Positions 1 through 5,534 of a stretch of 6,096 bases of DNA are shown in pieces (the first letter of the stretch is position 1; each line of letters starts with the position of its first letter). The position numbers and the translations under genes are program-made. Location of the stretch: NCBI GenBank assembly GCA_945863785.1, contig CAMBAQ010000114.1:1-6096 (forward strand). Reading direction: 5' to 3'. This stretch comes from Chthoniobacter flavus. Lineage in GTDB: Bacteria > Verrucomicrobiota > Verrucomicrobiia > Chthoniobacterales > Terrimicrobiaceae. Below the pieces are notes generated by a model. It ran no database searches and was not told the origin of the DNA. It saw only the letters and a list, made by a program, of their open reading frames with translations.

Positions 1-1424
1 CCGCAGACGTCGGCACCAGGCGTGAGAAGATGAATGCGCGTGGAGGCGAGTTCGTCACCGAATTCGCGGATCGAAGCGGCCGTTTTGCGCGAGATCTCGA
101 CGGCAAAATCCGACGAGGTGAGAGTTTCGAAAAGGCTCTTGTTCGCGACGGAGCTTTGGTCGAGCGCAAGTTGGACTGTCGTAGCGCCAATGCCGCGGGG
201 CGGCGTGTTGATGATACGGAGGAGCGAGATGTCATCATCGGGGTTCACGAGGCATGTCATCATCGCGAGGACGTCTTTGATTTCGCGGCGATCGAAAAAA
301 CTTTTGCCGCCGACGAGGCGGTAGGGAATGCGCATCCGGCGGAGATTTTCCTCCAGTAGGCGGGACTGCGCATTCATACGATAGATGATAGCGAAGTGTT
401 CCCAAGGGATCTTGTTCGTGGCGCGGAGGGCGCCGACCTCATTGATGACGAATTCCGCTTCGATCTTATCATCCGGCACACAGACGACATGCACCGGTTC
501 GCCGCCTTCCTGCGAACTCCAGAGGTTCTTTCCACGGCGGCGGGGGTTGTTTTTGATGAGGCGATTTGCAGTCGAAAGGATCGCGTTCGTGCTGCGGTAG
601 TTTTGCTCGAGACGGATGATCTCGGGATTGGGAAAGTGGTTTTCAAACTCCAGGATGTTCGACACCTCTGCTCCGCGCCACCCGTAGATGCTCTGATCGT
701 CATCGCCCACCACGCAAATATTCGGAGGCGAGCCAGAAGCCAACATGCTCACGAGATCGAGTTGGAGGCGGTTGGTATCTTGGAACTCATCGACGAGCAT
801 CTGGGAGTAGCGGGAGCGCCACTTGTCGCGGACATCGGGGTGTTCATTGAGAAGCTGAACGGCCTTAACGAGGAGGTCATCAAAATCCATTGCGTTCAGG
901 GATAGAAGATCCCGATTGTAGCGCGCGTAAACCGCTCCGATCACGGTTTCATCGTCCTGTGGGGCCGACCAACCGTTATTTTTTGCCTTACTGATGAGGT
1001 TTTTTGCGAGTCCGGGATCGAGTTTTTCATCTTTCGCCGTCACGCGGTTGATGACTTTTTTGATGAGCCCGAGTTGGTCGCCTTCATCGAAGATCGTGAA
1101 GTTGTTTTTGTAGCCGATCTTGACCGCATCGGCACGGAGAATCCGAACGCAAAGGGCGTGAAACGTGCAGGCCGTGATCTCCGACGCCTTCTCGTCGATC
1201 ATCCCCTTGATGCGCTCCTTCATTTCGCGGGCGGCCTTGTTCGTGAAGGTCACAGCGAGAATTTTCGAGGGATCGACGCCCGTGGACACCAACCACGTGA
1301 TGCGGGCCACGATGGTTCGCGTCTTGCCTGTGCCAGCACCGGCGAGAATGAGGAGCGGGCCTGACTCGTGGGTGGCGGCGCGTTGCTGCTCGGGATTGAG
1401 ATCGTAAAGTCGGAATCGGCTCAT
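1..1424 (-). CDS. UvrD/PcrA/Rep-family superfamily 1A ATP-dependent DNA helicase (partial, C-terminus beyond the window)
   Basis: This is the N-terminal 474 codons of a 3'-to-5' DNA helicase that uses ATP hydrolysis to unwind duplex DNA in the cytoplasm; family members act in nucleotide excision repair, mismatch repair or replication restart. The SF1A motifs appear in order: Q-motif LNPEQQRAA (residues 9-17), Walker A GAGTGKT (29-35), motif Ia VTFTNKAAREMKERI (58-72), motif Ib TFHALCVRILR (87-97), motif II DEFQDTN (212-218), motif III VVGDDDQSIYGWRGA (238-252), motif IV LEQNYRST (272-279), then PYRLVGGKSFFDRREIKD (367-384) and RIINTPPRGIG (403-413). UvrD and PcrA are usually about 720-740 residues, so motifs V and VI and the rest of domains 2A/2B lie past position 1. 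The ATG at 1424-1422 is chosen because the protein begins just before the Q-motif and a GGGAG ribosome site lies 5 bases upstream. The start overlaps the purN stop (ATGA). The visible part cannot separate UvrD from PcrA or Rep, so no symbol is given. No frameshift or missing key residue is seen. Confidence 0.96.
   Translation of the reverse strand, partial: MSRFRLYDLNPEQQRAATHESGPLLILAGAGTGKTRTIVARITWLVSTGVDPSKILAVTFTNKAAREMKERIKGMIDEKASEITACTFHALCVRILRADAVKIGYKNNFTIFDEGDQLGLIKKVINRVTAKDEKLDPGLAKNLISKAKNNGWSAPQDDETVIGAVYARYNRDLLSLNAMDFDDLLVKAVQLLNEHPDVRDKWRSRYSQMLVDEFQDTNRLQLDLVSMLASGSPPNICVVGDDDQSIYGWRGAEVSNILEFENHFPNPEIIRLEQNYRSTNAILSTANRLIKNNPRRRGKNLWSSQEGGEPVHVVCVPDDKIEAEFVINEVGALRATNKIPWEHFAIIYRMNAQSRLLEENLRRMRIPYRLVGGKSFFDRREIKDVLAMMTCLVNPDDDISLLRIINTPPRGIGATTVQLALDQSSVANKSLFETLTSSDFAVEISRKTAASIREFGDELASTRIHLLTPGADVC
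1421..1424 (-). other. ATGA stop/start overlap joining purN to the helicase gene
   Basis: On the minus strand the bases ATGA contain the helicase ATG (1424-1422) and the purN stop TGA (1423-1421). Four-base overlaps of this type commonly couple translation of the downstream gene to termination on the upstream one. Confidence 0.93.
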
Positions 1425-2008
1425 GGCAGCTCCCGATCGGCGAAGCGGGCGAGAACGCGCGGGTAAAGTTCATGCTCCGCAACTTGAATGCGGGCATGCA
1501 GCGAGGCGGCGGTATCCCCAGCCAAGACTGGCACCTCGCTCTGAGCCAGGATTTCGCCAGTATCCATCCCTCCATCGACAAAGTGAACGGTGCAACCGGA
1601 TGTAGCAACTCCGGCTTCCAGCGCTTGTTTCCAAGCTTCCAATCCCGGAAATGCAGGCAGTAGCGAAGGGTGGATATTGATAACGCGTCGGGGAAAAGCC
1701 TCCAAAAGCGGAGATTTCAGCAACCGCATGTATCCCGCCAGCACAACCAACTCGACGCCCGCGTCCTTCAGTTGCTTCGCCAGGGACGCTTCCACGTCCG
1801 TCGAGAGGCGGGTGCGGAACTTGGGTTCCGCGATGACCATCGTCGGAATGCCAGCGCTTGCCGCCAAGTCGAGGATGCCCGCTCCAGAAACATCAGTAGC
1901 CACCAAGACCGGACGCACATTCAGTCGACCTGCTTGGATTGCCGTCAGGATGGCTTGGAAATTGGACCCCTTACCGGATCCCAGAATGGCTATTGGAAGT
2001 GGAGACAT
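1421..2008 (-). CDS. purN: Phosphoribosylglycinamide formyltransferase (GAR transformylase)
   Basis: The enzyme transfers the formyl group of 10-formyltetrahydrofolate to glycinamide ribonucleotide, giving FGAR in de novo purine synthesis in the cytoplasm. The 195-residue product matches the usual PurN length (about 190-215). Near the N-terminus ILGSGKGSNFQAI (residues 8-20) is the phosphate-binding GxGSN loop. The central AGYMRLL (91-97) is a family signature. INIHPSLLPAFPGL (110-123) supplies the catalytic Asn111 and His113, equivalent to N106 and H108 of the E. coli enzyme. VHFVDGGMDTGEIL (141-154) supplies His142 and the catalytic Asp149, equivalent to D144. All key residues are present, so the gene looks functional. 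The ATG at 2008 lies directly before the first beta strand; the nearest upstream ATG (2021) is out of frame. No strong Shine-Dalgarno sequence precedes the start. The TGA stop overlaps the helicase start, so the two genes are very probably cotranscribed, with purN first. Confidence 0.97.
   Translation of the reverse strand: MSPLPIAILGSGKGSNFQAILTAIQAGRLNVRPVLVATDVSGAGILDLAASAGIPTMVIAEPKFRTRLSTDVEASLAKQLKDAGVELVVLAGYMRLLKSPLLEAFPRRVINIHPSLLPAFPGLEAWKQALEAGVATSGCTVHFVDGGMDTGEILAQSEVPVLAGDTAASLHARIQVAEHELYPRVLARFADRELP
1430..1434 (-). promoter_or_regulatory. Ribosome binding site of the helicase gene
   Basis: GGGAG on the minus strand lies inside the last codons of purN and ends 5 bases before the helicase ATG. 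It is a recognisable partial Shine-Dalgarno match at a suitable distance and supports the start at 1424. By contrast, the other three genes in the window have no convincing ribosome site. Confidence 0.6.
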
Positions 2009-2045
2009 CTCGAAAGATCATGCACACCACAAGCGCAGCAGGGGA

Positions 2046-2059
2046 GTTTTAAGTTTTAA
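2046..2059. repeat. Tandem heptamer GTTTTAA x2
   Basis: Two perfect adjacent copies of GTTTTAA occupy 2046-2052 and 2053-2059. They lie between the candidate purN -10 box and the purN start, at about the expected transcription start. The tract could be a protein binding site, an AT-rich initially transcribed region, or chance; nothing in the sequence decides between these. Confidence 0.6.
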
Positions 2060-2061
2060 GA

Positions 2062-2087
2062 ATCATACAATCTCCGGTTGGATTCAA
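2062..2087 (-). promoter_or_regulatory. Candidate promoter of the purN-helicase operon
   Basis: Read on the minus strand, TATGAT (2067-2062) is a five-of-six match to the sigma-70 -10 box and lies about 54 bases before the purN ATG. The best -35-like hexamer is TTGAAT (2087-2082), but the spacing of 14 bases is shorter than the usual 16-18. The call therefore rests mainly on the -10 match and its position. Confidence 0.3.
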
Positions 2088-2099
2088 GAAGACTCCGCT

Positions 2100-2121
2100 G
2101 CAGGCCCTGTTGGGATCCTGC
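2100..2121. repeat. Imperfect GC-rich inverted repeat in the intergenic region
   Basis: GCAGG (2100-2104) pairs with CCTGC (2117-2121) and CCC (2105-2107) with GGG (2112-2114). This leaves a TGTT loop and a two-base AT bulge in the right arm. The eight base pairs could form a stable hairpin, but no T-run follows on either strand, so it does not look like an intrinsic terminator. It lies upstream of the candidate purN promoter and could be an operator-like element or a coincidence. Confidence 0.4.
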
Positions 2122-2189
2122 CATGCCCATAGCGAGTTCACTTGTAGTGGCGCTCTATGAACGCCGTGGCACCGCAAACTCGGCAGTCA

Positions 2190-2219
2190 CAGACAGCCGC
2201 TACAAAAATTCGCTATTAA
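2190..2219 (+). promoter_or_regulatory. Candidate promoter of the beta-propeller gene
   Basis: CAGACA (2190-2195) and TATTAA (2214-2219) each match the sigma-70 -35 and -10 consensus at four of six positions and are 18 bases apart. Transcription would start near 2226 and leave a leader of about 45 bases before the ATG at 2271. The match is weak and other AT-rich hexamers nearby could serve. Confidence 0.22.
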
Positions 2220-2270
2220 ATGCGAAGTTTTTTAAACAAATAAAACGTTTGCCATCGTCTACCAAAACGA

Positions 2271-2375
2271 ATGAATATCAAAAATATGTTTCGCATACTC
2301 CCCCTAGTCAGGGGTCCGCTTCCAATTCTTTGTGCGGTTTTATTGATTGCAATTGGAGTTTCGCCTGCGGTGGCA
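2271..2375 (+). other. Signal peptide region of the beta-propeller protein
   Basis: Residues 1-35 show a basic start, a hydrophobic core (ILCAVLLIAIGV, 19-30) and an AVA cleavage motif at 33-35, with mature Phe36 following. Cys21 lies inside the hydrophobic core rather than after a lipobox, so a lipoprotein reading is unlikely. Confidence 0.85.
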
Positions 2376-5300
2376 TTCCCCGGGCCGACTTGGATGGAGG
2401 CGACGCTTACGGTGTTGCCTAGCCAAAGCTCGATCTCGGTGTCGATTCCGGAGGGGGCGAAGCGCGTTGCGGTGGAGGTCCAGAATACGAAAGGGTCTTG
2501 GGTGCGCTTGTCAACTCGCAAAACAGGCTCTGCGACCACGTTCTCGATGAAGGTGCCCAAAAGTCTTCTGAAGCGCTCTTGGAGGGCTTGGGCGGAGGTT
2601 CCCTCCTCCCTGAAATATCCGGTGGCTTTTTATCGTGGAAAGAAAGCCGCTCGAAGCGTCGCATCTTCAGGTTATGGCGAGCAGGCGGTGTCCCAGGAGT
2701 CAGCGCTTAGGTTGGCTAACACAGTTCTTGCATCGCCAACCGCTTCTTCGGATGCAGGCACCAAATCAGAAGCGACCTCCACGCAAGAGGCGGATATCTG
2801 GAAGTCCGATGGCACGACGGTTTATTTTTTCAATCAACTGCGCGGCCTTCAAGTGCTCGATCTTTCCGACCCAGCGAAACCCTCGCTGGCCGCGCAATTG
2901 CGACTGCCTGCCGTTGGTCAAGACCTCTATATTTTGCCAACGGAGGGTGGGGTTGCGCACGCAGCCCTTCTGGCAAGGAAGCCTGGGGATTGGGACGCAT
3001 CCGAGATTCACCTAGTGCGCATCGCGGATGGGAAAGCCTCTGTTGTTTCGACGATCGAACTCGCTGGTGCACCCGCTGACAGTCGACTGAAGGGCGCCCG
3101 TCTTTTTGTCGCCACCCAGACATGGAAAAACTACTCCACCGTCGGTTCCGGGCGCGCTATCCTCAACGAGATCTCGATTGATGCCGTCGAGGGCAAGCTG
3201 ACTTTGGAAAAGTCGCTGGAGTTTTCGGGGGACTCTTCTGTGGTTTCCGCCGGCAATGATTGGTTCGCCCTCGCGGTGAACACGTGGTCGAATTGGAACG
3301 CTTCGGAGGTCCACCTTTTTTCCATTGCTGAATCTGGCTTGCAGGCGCTCAACGCGGCTCCGATCCGCACGGCCGGCCGTGTCGGGGACAAATTCAAGAT
3401 GCAAGTGCGCGATGGGGTTTTCACGGCTTTTTCGCAAGGTTGGCAAAATGCCGAAAACGAATGGGTATGGTGGGGAACGCCTATTACGATGATGGAGAAT
3501 TTTTCCACCGATGGTAGCCCTCTGGCCAGCTTGGAAATCATCCGCGGCGAGCAACTTTATGCGACGCGGTTTGCGGGCGATACCGCCTATGCGGTGACAT
3601 TCCGCCAAACCGATCCGCTCTGGGTGATCGACCTGAAGGTGCCTTATGCACCAGTAATCAGCGGACATCTCGAGGTGCCCGGTTGGTCCACCTACATCGA
3701 GCCGCTCGGGGACTTGCTCTTTAGTATCGGTTGGGACGAGGGGCGGGTGGCTGCCTCTCTCTTTGATGTTTCTGATCCCGCGAACCCCACTCTTGCAAGC
3801 CGCGTTTTCCTTTCCGACTCTTGGGGCGGATTTTCCGAATCCCTCTACGACGAAAAGGCTCTCAAAATCCTCCCCGAACAAAATCTCGCCCTCATCCCTT
3901 TCACCGTTCATTCGTGGGCTTCGGAGGATCCTGGGCACCGCATTCAAATCCTCGAGATCGATAGCGTGTCTCGCACACTCCGCACACGTGGTCGCATTGT
4001 GCACGACTTCGAACCGCGTCGCGCTGCTATGGTCGGGGAGACCCTTGCATCCATCTCCCAGCGTCAACTGGTGACGGCCGATATCTCCGATCCCGACCAA
4101 CCTTCTGTCCTTGCCGATTTGTTGCTGGCTTGGCCTGTCCACCGGGTGATCGCATACGGTGATTACCTTTACCAGATCAGCGATGGTTCGACGTGGTGGG
4201 ATTCCGTGCCCGCTCTTCGCATTTCCTCCACGGCCGATCCAGACACGATTCTGAATGAGATTCCGCTTGATTCCGGGACGGTTCGAGATGCCGCCATTCA
4301 GGGAGGGCGCCTCCACATCCTCCGCGCGGAGGGCCTCTCCACTGGTTTTTACGGTTGGATGCCGTTTCTGCGCACCTTCGTAAGCTCACAGAATGTCCCG
4401 ACGAATTCGAAGCTCCACTTGGATGTCTTTGATATCGCTTCTCCCGCTGCGCCGGTTCTTGCGGGAACCTCGGCGGTAGATCTGGGTAGCGAGCAGAGAA
4501 ATTTGGAAACCGGCCGGATCTTGTTTCCGTCAGGAAATTCAGCGGCGGTTCTCGCCAGAAGCACGCCGTTTTACTGGATTCGTCCAATGCCTTTTCCAAT
4601 GCCTGTGGATGACGCGCGAATGGCCTTTTCGTCTCCCTCCATAATGCTTCCATGGGACTGGTCGCCGGAACCTGAACCTGCCATCGCAGCGGTTTTTGAC
4701 ACCGCGAGTTTCACCGCGACTACGATCCCGCTCGACGCGCAAAAAACGATCGACATTGGCACAGGTATCGCAGGCGACGGCATTGTGCTCTATGCGTGTG
4801 GCGACAAGCTTTCCAGTGCAATGGATCCCCAAGATCCCCGGAAGCATTACGCGGGTCTCCTAGACGTTTCCACTCCCGCCGCTCCACTTGACCTCACTCC
4901 GGTTTCGCTTCCAGGCCGGCTTCTTGCCGCTACCGACCTCGACAAGCGTGGCTTTCTGGCGTGGACGGAGAATCTCTCTTCAAAAGGTGAGGCTAATGGG
5001 CTGGATTTGAACGCCTCGGATTTGAAAACCTCTTATTTGGTTTCATCCCTTACCATCCCGAATCTTGGCAAAGTGGCCGCGATGGGTCGCAAGCTTTACT
5101 CCATTTCCGGCAAGCAGATCAGGGCCTATGAAGTTCTTGATTCCGGCATTCCGAAGCCTAATGGAACTATGCCGTTGGATTGGACTGCTGAGTCGATTCG
5201 GGTTCTCCGTAGCGACCTCCTTGTGGGCGGTGGCGAAAACCTCTTGCGTGCACCCCTTGCAGCCTTCCCTGCCTCCGCTCTGGAGTTGCAAGTGGACCAA

Positions 5301-5384
5301 GGATTTGATCTGGATTCACTTGAAACGATTCCCAGTGCCATCTTCGCGCCGTCTGGTGAATATGGTGTTGATCTCTTGAAGTAA
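2271..5384 (+). CDS. Large exported beta-propeller protein (PF09826-like, LVIVD-type repeats)
   Basis: A 1037-residue exported protein whose molecular role is unknown. Residues 1-35 form a signal peptide: basic N-region with K4, R8 and R14, hydrophobic core around 17-30, and signal peptidase I site AVA|F after residue 35. Residues 40-110 look like a small beta-rich domain. From about 174 the protein is built of propeller-like blades closing with an Asp-x-[SA]-x-Pro-x-x-Pro turn: LDLSDPAKPSLA (196-207), LFDVSDPANPTLA (497-509), ADISDPDQPSVLA (603-615), FDIASPAAPVLA (720-731) and LDVSTPAAPLDL (864-875). The stretch 430-545, with TFRQTDPLWVIDL, GWSTYIEPLGD and FSESLYDEKAL, closely resembles the PF09826 beta-propeller family as I remember it. 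There is no C-terminal anchor or sorting tail, so it is probably periplasmic, surface-bound or secreted. The ATG at 2271 gives a full signal peptide; no Shine-Dalgarno sequence precedes it, and Met6 (2286) is a possible alternative. The gene ends in tandem in-frame stops, TAA TGA. Confidence 0.93.
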   Translation: MNIKNMFRILPLVRGPLPILCAVLLIAIGVSPAVAFPGPTWMEATLTVLPSQSSISVSIPEGAKRVAVEVQNTKGSWVRLSTRKTGSATTFSMKVPKSLLKRSWRAWAEVPSSLKYPVAFYRGKKAARSVASSGYGEQAVSQESALRLANTVLASPTASSDAGTKSEATSTQEADIWKSDGTTVYFFNQLRGLQVLDLSDPAKPSLAAQLRLPAVGQDLYILPTEGGVAHAALLARKPGDWDASEIHLVRIADGKASVVSTIELAGAPADSRLKGARLFVATQTWKNYSTVGSGRAILNEISIDAVEGKLTLEKSLEFSGDSSVVSAGNDWFALAVNTWSNWNASEVHLFSIAESGLQALNAAPIRTAGRVGDKFKMQVRDGVFTAFSQGWQNAENEWVWWGTPITMMENFSTDGSPLASLEIIRGEQLYATRFAGDTAYAVTFRQTDPLWVIDLKVPYAPVISGHLEVPGWSTYIEPLGDLLFSIGWDEGRVAASLFDVSDPANPTLASRVFLSDSWGGFSESLYDEKALKILPEQNLALIPFTVHSWASEDPGHRIQILEIDSVSRTLRTRGRIVHDFEPRRAAMVGETLASISQRQLVTADISDPDQPSVLADLLLAWPVHRVIAYGDYLYQISDGSTWWDSVPALRISSTADPDTILNEIPLDSGTVRDAAIQGGRLHILRAEGLSTGFYGWMPFLRTFVSSQNVPTNSKLHLDVFDIASPAAPVLAGTSAVDLGSEQRNLETGRILFPSGNSAAVLARSTPFYWIRPMPFPMPVDDARMAFSSPSIMLPWDWSPEPEPAIAAVFDTASFTATTIPLDAQKTIDIGTGIAGDGIVLYACGDKLSSAMDPQDPRKHYAGLLDVSTPAAPLDLTPVSLPGRLLAATDLDKRGFLAWTENLSSKGEANGLDLNASDLKTSYLVSSLTIPNLGKVAAMGRKLYSISGKQIRAYEVLDSGIPKPNGTMPLDWTAESIRVLRSDLLVGGGENLLRAPLAAFPASALELQVDQGFDLDSLETIPSAIFAPSGEYGVDLLK
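4566..4682 (+). other. Met/Pro/Trp-rich low-complexity insertion in the beta-propeller protein
   Basis: Residues 766-804 are unusually rich in Pro, Met, Trp and Phe: FYWIRPMPFPMPVDD is followed after a short gap by IMLPWDWSPEPEPA. The segment interrupts the blade-like pattern and is followed by a fresh blade start (AIAAVFDTASF). It is probably an exposed loop between blades. Methionine-rich loops bind metals in some periplasmic proteins, but there is no direct evidence for that here. Confidence 0.55.
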
Positions 5385-5534
5385 TGAGAATGCATTCGAT
5401 GTAGGATCACGCGCGCGGCACTTCTTCCAACTGCCGCCGAAACGGATTCAAAAGAGTGGATCTCGCGTTGGGGCTTTGGCAGCAGGCTTGGCTTGCAACT
5501 TGCCGACTTAATTTAGGAACATAGACTCAATCTC
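5385..5534 (+). other. Spacer between the two exported-protein genes
   Basis: This 150-bp stretch has no credible coding sequence. It begins with the second stop TGA and a perfect palindrome GAATGCATTC (5388-5397). A short inverted repeat, GCGGCA (5415-5420) with TGCCGC (5432-5437), could form a six-pair hairpin with an 11-base loop. No T-run follows it, so a terminator is not supported, and read-through into the next gene stays possible. A weak AGGAA-like ribosome site (5514-5518) lies about 16 bases before the next ATG, further than normal. Confidence 0.6.
5415..5437 (+). repeat. Short inverted repeat downstream of the beta-propeller gene
   Basis: GCGGCA and TGCCGC are perfect reverse complements separated by CTTCTTCCAAC. 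It lies 31 bases after the stop codon, where a transcription terminator or mRNA-stabilising hairpin might be expected. The short stem and missing T-run make either role uncertain. Confidence 0.3.

Larger units (their letters stand above)
2009..2270. other. Divergent intergenic region between purN and the beta-propeller gene
   Basis: This 262-bp stretch separates the starts of two divergently transcribed genes and should hold the promoters of both. It is more AT-rich next to each gene (about 2045-2070 and 2201-2270) than in its middle. It holds a tandem heptamer, an imperfect GC-rich hairpin and candidate -10 hexamers, listed separately. I see no credible small coding gene, tRNA or known riboswitch core in it. 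Short open frames that cross it lack ribosome sites and overlap the flanking genes. Confidence 0.8.

Noticed and set aside
396..905. A 169-codon plus-strand open frame opposite the helicase gene
   Set aside because: The minus strand here carries uninterrupted helicase motifs II to IV. The plus-strand translation shows no domain and reads as a shadow.
1084..1608. A 174-codon minus-strand open frame spanning the purN-helicase junction in a different frame
   Set aside because: It overlaps two strongly supported genes on the same strand, and its translation is low-complexity and rich in Arg and His.
1590..2132. A 180-codon plus-strand open frame covering purN and the intergenic region
   Set aside because: It is antisense to the complete purN gene, has no recognisable domain or ribosome site, and ends at an arbitrary place in the intergenic region.
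3012..4316. A 434-codon open frame on the minus strand inside the beta-propeller gene
   Set aside because: It is fully antisense to a well-supported gene. Its translation is rich in Arg, Gly and His with no recognisable domain, and it has the look of a codon-bias shadow. The sense frame has a signal peptide and repeated domain motifs.
5415..5437. Intrinsic terminator for the beta-propeller gene
   Set aside because: The stem has only six pairs and an 11-base loop, and no T-run follows, so it is listed only as an inverted repeat.
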